A stretch of 52,610 nt of DNA from Salinivirgaceae bacterium (GTDB lineage Bacteria; Bacteroidota; Bacteroidia; Bacteroidales; SZUA-534): positions 1-52,610 of the forward strand of contig JAFYYA010000106.1 in the NCBI GenBank assembly GCA_017557785.1, given 5' to 3'. This document shows positions 41,952 to 49,570 of this stretch, in pieces. A program made the translations under genes and the position numbers. A model generated the notes under the pieces. It was not told where the DNA came from and searched no databases. It was given only the letters and a program-made list of their open reading frames with translations. Position 1 is the stretch's first letter. Every line of letters starts with the position of its first letter.

Positions 41952-41972
41952 GGCATAAATTTTGCTTATGCC
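41952..41972. promoter_or_regulatory. Inverted repeat overlapping the fabG promoter
   Basis: GGCATAA (41952-41958) and TTATGCC (41966-41972) flank ATTTTGC. The spacer holds the likely -7 region (TAAATTTTG). The right arm ends 23 nt before the fabG ATG. It could be an operator or a 5' leader hairpin. Confidence 0.5.
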
Positions 41973-41995
41973 GACGGCAATAAATTCAAAAAGAT

Positions 41996-42742
41996 ATGAA
42001 ATTACTTGAAGGAAAAACGGCGCTCATCACAGGTGCCGGACGCGGAATTGGCAAGGGCATTGCCTTGAAATTCGCTGAGCAGGGCGCCAATCTGGCACTC
42101 ACCTGCACATCGCTTCGCGACGAAGTGATGAAGTTTGAAAACGAACTGAACCAAATGGGCATAAAGGCCAAATTCTACGCTTTCGACGCTTCTGACTTTG
42201 AAGCATCGCAGAAATACGTGGCTGAAATTGCAGCCGAATTTGGTCGCATCGATATTCTGGTAAACAATGCCGGAATCACCCGTGACGCCGCTCTCAAGCG
42301 TCTCACCGAAGAGCAGTGGGACGACATTATGCGTGTCAACCTGAAATCGGTGTTCTGCATGAGCAAGGCTGTTCAGCCCGTGATGTGGAAGCAGGCCGCC
42401 GGCTCAATCATCAACATGAGTTCAGTAGTTGGTGTTCGCGGCAACGCAAACCAATGCAATTACGCGGCTTCGAAGGCCGGAATCATTGGCTTCACTAAGT
42501 CGGCCGCACAGGAACTTGGCGCCCGCAACATCCGTTGCAATGCCATCGCACCGGGTTTCATTATGACTGAAATGACTGATGTTCTGCCCGATGCAGTGAA
42601 AGACGAGTGGATGAAGAAAATCCCTATGCGCCGCGGTGGAACACCCGAAGATGTGGCCAATGTGGCTGCATTCCTTGGTTCCGACCTTTCGGCTTACGTT
42701 ACCGGACAGGTTATCAACGTTTGCGGCGGAATGCTCACATAA
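41996..42742 (+). CDS. fabG: 3-oxoacyl-ACP reductase
   Basis: A protein of 248 residues, standard FabG length. It reduces 3-oxoacyl-ACP to 3-hydroxyacyl-ACP with NADPH in fatty acid elongation. The Rossmann dinucleotide motif TGAGRGIGKGIA (about 13-24) and VNNAGITRD are present. The catalytic Tyr156 and Lys160 lie in CNYAASKAG, with Ser in NMSSVVG. The C-terminus GQVINVCGGMLT is typical. It is cytoplasmic. It is followed 25 nt later by a VWA-type membrane protein gene, and no other fab gene is nearby, so it may be controlled apart from the main fab set. Confidence 0.95.
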   Translation: MKLLEGKTALITGAGRGIGKGIALKFAEQGANLALTCTSLRDEVMKFENELNQMGIKAKFYAFDASDFEASQKYVAEIAAEFGRIDILVNNAGITRDAALKRLTEEQWDDIMRVNLKSVFCMSKAVQPVMWKQAAGSIINMSSVVGVRGNANQCNYAASKAGIIGFTKSAAQELGARNIRCNAIAPGFIMTEMTDVLPDAVKDEWMKKIPMRRGGTPEDVANVAAFLGSDLSAYVTGQVINVCGGMLT

Positions 42743-42767
42743 TTGACAATCAGGCTCTCGGCGAATT

Positions 42768-44837
42768 ATGACATCGTTCTTTCTGCCGTTGCTGATTAGT
42801 CTGCCCGTGGCTGCGGCCGTGGCGTGGTGGCTCTATTCGGGCAAACGCGCCCAAGCACAGGCCAACAGGCGTCAGCGCACTGTTCTGGCGGCGCTGCGGT
42901 TAGTGTCGATGTTGCTGTTGTGCATCATAATTCTCGACATAACGCTGAAAATCAGCAACAAACAGCAGAAACGACCAATTATTGTTCTCGCACAGGACAA
43001 CTCGTCGTCGATTGTGGCAAACGCCGATTCGGCCTGGTACAGAACCGATTACATCGATAAAATCGATAAACTAAAACAACAACTGAGTGGCAAATATGAT
43101 GTCCGCTCAGTTGTTTTTTCTGACAAAACCACTGAAAACGAACCTATTAACTTTGCGGGACAAACCACCAACATTTCGTCGGTATTCGACTATGTGGCAA
43201 CAAATTTCTATGGCGAAAATGTTGGCGCACTGATAATTGCGACGGACGGCATTGTGAATCAGGGTGCCGAGCCGCTCTACAAAGCGGGCTCGTTCAGCAA
43301 ACCCGTTTACACAATCGCCCTTGGCGACACTCTTCCACACCCCGATCTATCGATTGACCGCATTGTGGCAAACAAAACGGCTTTCCGTCAGTCACGTTTC
43401 CCGATAATGGTTTGCATCAAAGGTGAAAAGGTGCCTTTCGGCGATTATCAACTCACTGTAAGTGAAAATGATAAAACTCTTCAGAGCCGCAGAATTACCA
43501 TCGGGACAGATTTCATCTATCAAAAAGAGATTTTTTACATCGATGGTGCCGATGAAGGGTTGCACCGATACGATGTGCGAATTGACGTACCTGAAAACGA
43601 CGCAAACAATCAGAACAACCGCCGCAGTGTGGTTGTTGATGTAAGCGGCAAGGCGCTAAACGTACTTCTACTGCAAAATGCCTGGCATCCTGATGCGTCG
43701 GCTATTGCACAAGTGTTGGCCAAGAATGAGCGTTTTAAACTGACAATAAGAAACATAGACGGGTTTGACGGACATCTCGACGATTACTCGCTTCTGATTT
43801 TGCACCAACTGCCATCGGCACAGCACAATGTGAAAAACATTGTTGAGCAGGCACAAAAAAACGATTTGCCAATGCTATTGATCATTGGTAATCAAACCGA
43901 TATAAAATCACTTCAGTCGGTTGTGCCTGGCATTGGCATCGAGCGCAAACGTGGCGACAACGATGATGCTTATCCATCGCTTAATGCAGATTTTCAGCTT
44001 TTTAAGACTGATTTCGATGCCACACAGACATCGCTTTTTCCGCCACTCAGCGTACCTTATGGAAACTATCGCACCGCGCCTTCGGGACAAGTGCTTTTCT
44101 ATCAAAGAATTGGCTCCGTCGGTACTCAGCGGCCGCTTTTCTTTTTTGTGACAACTGCCACTCAAAAAATCGGTGTTGTGAGCGGTGAAGGTCTCTGGCG
44201 CTGGCGTCTGACCGACTATGCGGCCGGCGGCTCGCACTCTGTCACCGATGAAATCATCAATAAATCAGTTCAATATCTCTGTAATAACGAAAAGAAAGAC
44301 CGCTTCGAAGTAACCGTCAACGATGTGATACCAACTCACCGTGAAGTGCTATTCGACGCGATGCTCTACAACCGTTCGATGGAACCTGTCACCATCGCCG
44401 ATGTGGTTCTCGAGCTTACTGATCCAACTGGAAATCGCATAAAATCGACATTTCAACCTTCTGGGCCGGGTTATGCGCTCAATCTGGGATGCAAACCGGC
44501 AGGACGATACAGTTATACGGCCACAGCCACACTTGGCGACGAACTGCTTACCCGCAAAGGGCAGTTTATGGTAATCGACGAATCCGTTGAAATGAACAAT
44601 CTGCAAGCCAATCACAGTCTGCTTTTCCAACTTGCCGGCAGCCACGGCGGACAAATGTTCACCCCCGGCAACCTTGACGGGTTAGCCGATGCCGTTATCC
44701 GCAATCCCGAAGTGACTGACATTACCGTCATCACAAATCGGCAACTGCGCATCATCGACCTTCTTCCAATTCTGTTGCTTGCCCTTGCCGCTCTATCGGC
44801 AGAATGGTTTTTGCGAAAATTCTGGGGGATGGAATAG
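42768..44837 (+). CDS. VWA-type integral membrane protein
   Basis: A protein of 689 residues starting MTSFFLPLLISLPVAAAVAWWLY. Two N-terminal membrane helices (about 3-22 and 41-62) and a C-terminal one (LLPILLLALAALSAEWFL) anchor a large extracytoplasmic region. Residues about 70-185 look like a von Willebrand A domain with a partly degenerate MIDAS: QDNSSSIV, then ALIIATDGIVNQG. Later segments (LNVLLLQNAWHPDASAIAQVL ... LLILHQLPSAQ) suggest a glutamine-amidotransferase-like or Rossmann fold, and a C-terminal beta-sandwich. Such proteins in Bacteroidota are annotated as VWA or BatA-like membrane proteins; the role is unknown. It is co-transcribed with fabG. Confidence 0.78.
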   Translation: MTSFFLPLLISLPVAAAVAWWLYSGKRAQAQANRRQRTVLAALRLVSMLLLCIIILDITLKISNKQQKRPIIVLAQDNSSSIVANADSAWYRTDYIDKIDKLKQQLSGKYDVRSVVFSDKTTENEPINFAGQTTNISSVFDYVATNFYGENVGALIIATDGIVNQGAEPLYKAGSFSKPVYTIALGDTLPHPDLSIDRIVANKTAFRQSRFPIMVCIKGEKVPFGDYQLTVSENDKTLQSRRITIGTDFIYQKEIFYIDGADEGLHRYDVRIDVPENDANNQNNRRSVVVDVSGKALNVLLLQNAWHPDASAIAQVLAKNERFKLTIRNIDGFDGHLDDYSLLILHQLPSAQHNVKNIVEQAQKNDLPMLLIIGNQTDIKSLQSVVPGIGIERKRGDNDDAYPSLNADFQLFKTDFDATQTSLFPPLSVPYGNYRTAPSGQVLFYQRIGSVGTQRPLFFFVTTATQKIGVVSGEGLWRWRLTDYAAGGSHSVTDEIINKSVQYLCNNEKKDRFEVTVNDVIPTHREVLFDAMLYNRSMEPVTIADVVLELTDPTGNRIKSTFQPSGPGYALNLGCKPAGRYSYTATATLGDELLTRKGQFMVIDESVEMNNLQANHSLLFQLAGSHGGQMFTPGNLDGLADAVIRNPEVTDITVITNRQLRIIDLLPILLLALAALSAEWFLRKFWGME

Positions 44838-44865
44838 CATTCCACGCAATCAAATTAACTGAACA

Positions 44866-44897
44866 AAACAAAAAAGGCGAGAACTTTCGTCCCCGCC
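44866..44897 (-). terminator. Terminator of the 66-residue gene
   Basis: On the minus strand GGCGGGGAC (44889-44897) pairs with GTTCTCGCC (44876-44884) around GAAA and runs into TTTTTTGTTTTG. It begins 20 nt after the stop codon at 44917 and points away from the plus-strand VWA gene. Confidence 0.85.
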
Positions 44898-44916
44898 CGT
44901 AATGCCGCTTTTCGGC

Positions 44917-45117
44917 TTAATTAATTACCAGTTCAACCGAACCAGCGTCTTTAGTTTTCTCAGTACGATGGGCTTTCGCGAACGCCATTATTTTACTGAT
45001 TGTGTTTGCCGAAGGGCTGAATTTATCGCAGAGCCCGTCAGCCAGCATGTCGGTCGGTTCGCTTTTATGATGCCATATGTTACTGAGTTTGAAAAAAATA
45101 GTAAAATGTTTCACCAT
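44917..45117 (-). CDS. Small conserved-looking protein, 66 residues
   Basis: The ATG at 45117 gives MVKHFTIFFKLSNIWHH. The middle ADGLCDKFSPSANTISKIMAFAKAH and the short hydrophobic end SVELVIN resemble a family of about 60-residue uncharacterised Bacteroidota proteins with a PSxxTIxxIMAFA core; this is my recollection, not a search result. The frame is followed by a strong terminator on the same strand, which supports it being expressed. It is likely a small helical cytoplasmic protein. No promoter with full consensus was found. Function is unknown. Confidence 0.62.
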   Translation of the reverse strand: MVKHFTIFFKLSNIWHHKSEPTDMLADGLCDKFSPSANTISKIMAFAKAHRTEKTKDAGSVELVIN

Positions 45118-45256
45118 AGGCAAAATGCTTTTTAATAGTTGCTGAGATTTGAACGTTGCTTTTTGCGAAATATTTTATGTCGGGTGAAAAAAGTTAGCTG
45201 AAAATGAGAAAACAATAAAAACACTACTTTCGTCGTCCGGAAACGAAGTCTTATTT

Positions 45257-45733
45257 ATGAACGAAGCAAGGATTTTGGTTGAACAATTAGCCGCAAAAAT
45301 GCTGGCGGCGGGCACATGGTTGGCAACGGCCGAAAGTTGCACGGGCGGCAATATTGCACATCAGATAACGCTTATGCCAGGCAGTTCAGCGTGGTTCAAG
45401 GGCGGTGTGGTGTCGTACACCAACGAAGTCAAAATGAACGTTCTTGGTGTTCCGAGTGAGCTAATCGACAGCTATACTGAAGTATCATATCAAGTTGCAG
45501 AAGCCATGGCCAAAGGTGCGCGCCGCATTACAGGCGCCGATTTTGCAGTCTCTACAACCGGAATTGCCGGACCAACCGGAGCCACCGCAAACGACCCTGT
45601 TGGAACAGTATATATAGGTGTGGCCACACCCAGCAAAGTGATGTCAAGTCGCGTCGTTTTCGGCACCGACCGTCAGCAGAATATCGACAACTTCACTCTT
45701 GCCGCACTCAAAATGCTACTTTCCAACATCTGA
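45257..45733 (+). CDS. pncC: Nicotinamide-nucleotide amidohydrolase (CinA C-terminal type)
   Basis: A protein of 158 residues, the stand-alone CinA C-terminal domain. It deamidates NMN to nicotinic acid mononucleotide in pyridine nucleotide salvage. Key features are TAESCTGGNIAHQITLMPGSSAWFKGGVVSYTNEVK with the catalytic Ser in ESCTGG, and DFAVSTTGIAGPTGATANDPVGTVYIGV. The N-terminal MoCF domain of full CinA is absent. It is cytoplasmic. A near-consensus -7 box (TACTTTCG, 45225-45232) lies 25 nt upstream, so it is probably transcribed alone. Confidence 0.93.
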   Translation: MNEARILVEQLAAKMLAAGTWLATAESCTGGNIAHQITLMPGSSAWFKGGVVSYTNEVKMNVLGVPSELIDSYTEVSYQVAEAMAKGARRITGADFAVSTTGIAGPTGATANDPVGTVYIGVATPSKVMSSRVVFGTDRQQNIDNFTLAALKMLLSNI

Positions 45734-45831
45734 ATATAGTTTTGAAAAACAACACGATATACAATACAAACAACAGAATGTTAAGTATGCAAGCCTGTGG
45801 ATTCGATTGGTAAAAAAATACTGAAAAAACA

Positions 45832-45863
45832 TTTGCTAAATTGAATTTAAAACGCGTACTTTG
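45832..45863 (+). promoter_or_regulatory. Promoter of the rpmB operon
   Basis: TTTG (45832-45835), a 20-nt spacer and GTACTTTG (45856-45863), a near match to TAnnTTTG. It lies 41 nt before the rpmB ATG. Confidence 0.6.
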
Positions 45864-45903
45864 CCATCCGATTTTTAGAAGAAAACTATATAAAAAAAGT
45901 TAT

Positions 45904-46146
45904 ATGTCACGAGTTTGTCAAGTAACAGGAAAACGCAGCATGGTTGGTAACAACGTTGGCCACTCTAACTTGAAGACCAAGAGAAAGTTCCATGCAAATT
46001 TGTTTAAGAAGAAATTCTACTATCCAGAAGAGGATCGTTGGATTACATTGAAAGTATCAGCAAGCGGCTTGCGCGATATCAACAAGAAAGGTTTGCACAA
46101 AATGCTGCAAGAGGCCAAAGCCGCAGGTTATATCAATAACTACTAA
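45904..46146 (+). CDS. rpmB: 50S ribosomal protein L28
   Basis: A protein of 80 residues starting [21 protein letters not shown]; the longer open frame upstream contains the promoter. The bL28 features [31 protein letters not shown] and [14 protein letters not shown] are present. It is a structural protein of the large subunit near the E site. First gene of rpmB-rpmG-DUF4295, the standard order in Bacteroidota. Confidence 0.97.
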   Translation: MSRVCQVTGKRSMVGNNVGHSNLKTKRKFHANLFKKKFYYPEEDRWITLKVSASGLRDINKKGLHKMLQEAKAAGYINNY

Positions 46147-46160
46147 AAAATAAGTTAGAT

Positions 46161-46349
46161 ATGGCAAAGAAAGCTAAAGGAAACAGAGTTCAGGTGATTT
46201 TGGAATGCACTGAACAAAAGGAGAGCGGTGTGCCGGGAATGTCGCGGTATATTACCACTAAAAACCGCAAGAATACTCCTGAGAGATTGGAAATGCGTAA
46301 GTATAACCCGTTCCTGAAGAAGGTTACCGTTCATAAGGAAATAAAATAA
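46161..46349 (+). CDS. rpmG: 50S ribosomal protein L33
   Basis: A protein of 62 residues starting [20 protein letters not shown]. The bL33 core ([37 protein letters not shown]) is complete. It lacks the CxxC pairs of the zinc-binding C+ form, so it is the C- type. It lies 14 nt after rpmB and 6 nt before the DUF4295 gene. Confidence 0.97.
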   Translation: MAKKAKGNRVQVILECTEQKESGVPGMSRYITTKNRKNTPERLEMRKYNPFLKKVTVHKEIK

Positions 46350-46355
46350 TAGGCT

Positions 46356-46508
46356 ATGGCAAAGAAAGTTGTTGCAACCCTGAAAACCGGTGATGCCAAA
46401 AGTTTCGTTAAGTGCATCAAAATGGTGAAATCACCTAAAACTGGCGCATACCAGTTCAAGGAGGAAGTTGTGAATTCAGAGCACGCAAAAGATTTTTTCA
46501 AGAAATAA
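46356..46508 (+). CDS. DUF4295 small ribosome-associated protein
   Basis: A 50-residue protein starting MAKKVVATLKTGDAKSFVKC and ending HAKDFFKK. It is basic and Bacteroidota-specific (DUF4295). A protein of this family was, to my recollection, seen as an extra large-subunit protein (bL38) in the Flavobacterium ribosome structure; treat that name as unverified here. It lies directly after rpmG and before the operon terminator, so it is made together with L28 and L33. Confidence 0.92.
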   Translation: MAKKVVATLKTGDAKSFVKCIKMVKSPKTGAYQFKEEVVNSEHAKDFFKK

Positions 46509-46525
46509 TTTTTTGATTTACCATT

Positions 46526-46563
46526 AAAAAGGCTTTCTTCGTATTCGGAGAGAGCCTTTTTAT
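46526..46563 (+). terminator. Terminator of rpmB-rpmG-DUF4295
   Basis: AAAAAGGCTTTCTTCG (46526-46541) pairs with CGGAGAGAGCCTTTTT (46546-46561) over 16 bp including G-T pairs, followed by T-rich sequence. ftsY starts 38 nt later. Confidence 0.92.
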
Positions 46564-46600
46564 TTTGCGGCTACTCCTATTCATTTTAGATGATAGAATT

Positions 46601-47542
46601 ATGGGTTTGTTTTCTCGTTTTCAGAAAGATACACTCGATAAAGGCTTGGCGAAAACCAAGGAGAGTGTGTTCAAAAAAATCTCGCGCGCCATTGTCGGCA
46701 AGTCGACGGTTGACGACGAAGTGCTTGACAATCTGGAGGAAGTGCTGATTACTTCGGATGTGGGCGTTGAAACCACACTGAAGATTATTGATCGCATCCA
46801 GAACCGCGCCAAGAGCGATAAATATTTGAACACCAACGAGCTGAACACTCTATTGCGCGAGGAAATAACCGCATTGCTTGCCGAAAATAAAGCCAACTCG
46901 GCCGAAGGTGGTGCCGATATGCCCGCAGGGAAGCCTTATGTGATTATGGTTGTGGGCGTTAACGGCGCGGGCAAGACAATAACAATCGGGAAACTGGCCA
47001 ACAAATACAAACAGCAGGGCAAGAAGGTTATGATTGGCGCAGCCGATACCTTCCGCGCGGCCGCCATTGAACAGCTTGAGGTTTGGGCAAACCGAGTTGG
47101 TGTGCCTATCATTAAGCAGAAAATGGGTTCCGACCCTGCTTCTGTGGCTTACGACACGCTTGAATCGGCAACCAAAAACGGTGCCGATGTTGTCATAATC
47201 GACACGGCTGGCCGCTTGCACAACAAGGTGAACTTGATGAACGAGCTTACCAAAATCCGCAAGGTTATGCAGAAAATCGATCCGCAGGCGCCGCACGATG
47301 TGATGCTAGTGCTCGACGGCTCAACAGGACAGAATGCCTTTGAGCAGGCTAAACAGTTCACGCTGGCCACCGAGGTGTCGTCGCTGGCGATAACCAAACT
47401 CGACGGAACTGCCAAGGGCGGAGTTGTAATCGGCATTTCCGACCAGTTCAAAATCCCGGTGCGCTACATTGGTGTTGGCGAGGGTATCGACGATTTGCAG
47501 GATTTTGTTCCGGCTGAGTTTGTCGATTCGCTGTTCTCATAA
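46601..47542 (+). CDS. ftsY: Signal recognition particle receptor FtsY
   Basis: A protein of 313 residues starting MGLFSRFQKDTLDKGLAKTK; the frame upstream overlaps the terminator. The N domain (about 30-95) and GTPase G domain follow: VVGVNGAGKTITIGKLA (G1, about 118-134), GAADTFRAAAIEQL, VVIIDTAGRLHNKVNLM, TKLDGTAKGG, and the closing GVGEGIDDLQDF. It docks SRP-ribosome complexes at the Sec translocon. The long acidic A domain of E. coli FtsY is missing, as is usual in this phylum. Transcribed with rimO (24 nt gap). Confidence 0.97.
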   Translation: MGLFSRFQKDTLDKGLAKTKESVFKKISRAIVGKSTVDDEVLDNLEEVLITSDVGVETTLKIIDRIQNRAKSDKYLNTNELNTLLREEITALLAENKANSAEGGADMPAGKPYVIMVVGVNGAGKTITIGKLANKYKQQGKKVMIGAADTFRAAAIEQLEVWANRVGVPIIKQKMGSDPASVAYDTLESATKNGADVVIIDTAGRLHNKVNLMNELTKIRKVMQKIDPQAPHDVMLVLDGSTGQNAFEQAKQFTLATEVSSLAITKLDGTAKGGVVIGISDQFKIPVRYIGVGEGIDDLQDFVPAEFVDSLFS

Positions 47543-47566
47543 TCAATCATTTGCCAGACAATCGCA

Positions 47567-48856
47567 ATGAAAAAGACAATCAATCTTCTGACAATGGGTT
47601 GCTCAAAGAATCGCGTTGACAGCGAGATTCTTATGCGCCAACTTGTGGCTAATGGTTTCGATGTGAGTTACGAGGCCACATCGGGAAAATTCGACTTTGT
47701 GGTTATCAACACCTGCGGATTCATTAATGATGCTAAAGAAGAGTCAATCAATACGATACTTGAATACGCCGAACAGAAAAAGCACCGCCGTGTGGGCAAA
47801 ATTGTGGTTTGCGGCTGCTTGAGCCAGCGTTACCGCGAGGATTTGAAGGCTGAAATACCCGAAGTTGACGCATGGTTCGGCAAGTTCGAGCTGAAGGCAA
47901 TGCTGCAGTACTTCAACGCTGAATATCACTGCAATCTGCAGCCGGGGCGCACGCTGACAACGCCGCCACATTACGCATACGTAAAGATTTCGGAAGGTTG
48001 TAACCGCACTTGCTCTTTCTGCGCAATCCCCAATATTACAGGCAGTTATATTTCGAGACCGAAAGAAGAAATCTTGGAGGAGTGTCGCTTATTGGTCGCT
48101 TCGGGTGTGAAAGAGATAATTCTGATTGCGCAGGATTTGTCGTTCTACGGTGTCGATTTGTACAAAAAGCCCTGCCTTGCCGAACTGATGGAGTCGATTG
48201 CCGCAATTGACGGATTGACCTGGTTAAGAATACATTACACCTATCCGGCACACTTCCCAACCGACATTCTCGATGTGATGGCGCGCCATAGCAACATCTG
48301 CAACTATCTAGACATTGCTTTGCAGCACATCAGCGATCATATGCTTGGCAAGATGCGCCGCAACATCAGCAAACAGCAGACCTACGATCTCGTACGCCAG
48401 TTCCGTGAGCGTGTGCCCGGCCTTGTGCTGCGCACCACTCTGCTTGTTGGCCACCCTGACGAGACCGACGAAGATTTCGCCGAACTTGTTGAATTTGTGA
48501 AAGATGTACGCTTCGATCGTTTGGGCGTCTTTACCTACTCGAACGAGGAGAATACCTATGCCTTTGAAAATTACACCGATAATGTGCCCGAAGATGTGAA
48601 ACAACAGCGGATGGAGGAGATAATGGCCATTCAGCAGCAGATTTCGCTTGAAATCAATCAGCAGAAAGTCGGAAAAACCATAAAAGTGCTGATTGACAGG
48701 CAAGAAGGCGAATATTTTATTGGCCGTAGCGAGGGCGATTCACCCGAAGTTGACGGTGAAGTGTTGGTTTCGGGCAGCAATCTGCCAATTGGTGACTTTG
48801 TGAATGTGCGCGTTACTGATGCCAACGAGTTTGACCTTTACGCTGAATTGGCGTGA
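47567..48856 (+). CDS. rimO: Ribosomal protein S12 methylthiotransferase
   Basis: A protein of 429 residues. It adds a methylthio group to an aspartate of ribosomal protein S12. The N-terminal domain has Cys12 (TMGCSKN) and two further conserved cysteines (INTCGF, VCGCLSQRY) for one 4Fe-4S cluster. The radical SAM motif is Cys145, Cys149 and Cys152 in GCNRTCSFCAIP. The C-terminal TRAM domain ends GDFVNVRVTDANEFDLYAEL. SKNRVDSE and EGCNRTCSFC distinguish RimO from MiaB. It follows ftsY in a common Bacteroidota arrangement. Confidence 0.96.
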   Translation: MKKTINLLTMGCSKNRVDSEILMRQLVANGFDVSYEATSGKFDFVVINTCGFINDAKEESINTILEYAEQKKHRRVGKIVVCGCLSQRYREDLKAEIPEVDAWFGKFELKAMLQYFNAEYHCNLQPGRTLTTPPHYAYVKISEGCNRTCSFCAIPNITGSYISRPKEEILEECRLLVASGVKEIILIAQDLSFYGVDLYKKPCLAELMESIAAIDGLTWLRIHYTYPAHFPTDILDVMARHSNICNYLDIALQHISDHMLGKMRRNISKQQTYDLVRQFRERVPGLVLRTTLLVGHPDETDEDFAELVEFVKDVRFDRLGVFTYSNEENTYAFENYTDNVPEDVKQQRMEEIMAIQQQISLEINQQKVGKTIKVLIDRQEGEYFIGRSEGDSPEVDGEVLVSGSNLPIGDFVNVRVTDANEFDLYAELA

Positions 48857-48857
48857 G

Positions 48858-48902
48858 TTAACCACGGAACACACGGAAATTACAGAATTCGCGGAAATCG
48901 CG
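48858..48902 (+). repeat. 9-bp periodic intergenic repeat after rimO
   Basis: The stretch reads as 9-bp units ending GGAA or AGAA: ACCACGGAA, CACACGGAA, ATTACAGAA, TTCGCGGAA. The same type of sequence (ACACAGAACACACTG) occurs at 23040-23054, beside the ATPase cassette. It is a known style of intergenic repeat that often yields spurious open frames. Confidence 0.55.
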
Positions 48903-49049
48903 CTGAAAAGGCAACTAATAAAAAAACTTTGTCCCACCCCGAAAAAAACGGTGGCCATTTTTATTTTTAATCCAAACTGCCCAATCATTTCCCGTGTTTT
49001 CAATTGCCGGAAATTCATATATTTGTCTAATTATCATACAAACAACAAT

Positions 49050-49568
49050 ATGAAAAATCGAACTTCCATTGCTGAATTTGTATGCATGCTGATAGGGCTG
49101 GTTTCAGTCGTTATATACCTGCATATATTTTTGCCGACAGAAAGTAAAAATAATCGCTATGAGCCTGTTGACAATGAATACCGTTTTGAAAGGAAATGTA
49201 ATGATGTGTATATGACATTTGTTTATATCGGAAAAGAGAACGACCCGGCACTTGAAATTGAAGATATTGGTTTTATCGGTTATAGACAGAATCTTATAAT
49301 ACCCGGTTATGTCGAAAAGGATAGTGTAACGTACAAAGTTTTGTCGGTAACAGAAGAATATTCAGTCGATTGCGACACTCTTTTCATACCCGCCACAGTT
49401 GAATATTTCAATTATGACAAGATTCTCGACAAATGTTGCGCCGATGTAAATTATATAATTGTTGAGCCAGGCAACAAATACTATAAGTCGGTCGATGGCA
49501 ATCTCTTCCGCGGCGACTCGCTGGTGTTCGATGTAAGAGCAGTTTATCACAATAAAAGCTTGTTTTGA
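49050..49568 (+). CDS. Membrane-anchored protein with BspA-like leucine-rich remnant
   Basis: A protein of 172 residues starting MKNRTSIAEFVCMLIGLVSV; the open frame upstream runs through repeat sequence and is rejected. One membrane helix (about 10-30) precedes an extracytoplasmic part. Residues about 135-165 (DVNYIIVEPGNKYYKSVDGNLFRGDSLVF) match the consensus turn of BspA-type LRR_5 repeats. Only one or two repeats remain, far fewer than typical BspA proteins, so it may be a truncated or minimal member. It lies 2 nt before the next gene, forming a pair. Function is unknown. AT-rich. Confidence 0.68.
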   Translation: MKNRTSIAEFVCMLIGLVSVVIYLHIFLPTESKNNRYEPVDNEYRFERKCNDVYMTFVYIGKENDPALEIEDIGFIGYRQNLIIPGYVEKDSVTYKVLSVTEEYSVDCDTLFIPATVEYFNYDKILDKCCADVNYIIVEPGNKYYKSVDGNLFRGDSLVFDVRAVYHNKSLF

Positions 49569-49570
49569 TT

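Larger units (their letters stand above)
41712..41995. other. Gene-free region between metY and fabG
   Basis: No gene is present. It is AT-rich near metY and contains two dyads, listed separately (41794-41809 and 41952-41972). TACTTTTA near 41931 and TAAATTTTG near 41956 are possible but imperfect -7 boxes for fabG. Confidence 0.5.

Noticed and set aside
48804-49049. N-terminal extension of the 49050 gene back into rimO
   Set aside because: It translates the 9-bp periodic intergenic repeat (TTEHTEITEF-type peptide) and the rimO end; the ATG at 49050 directly precedes a membrane helix.
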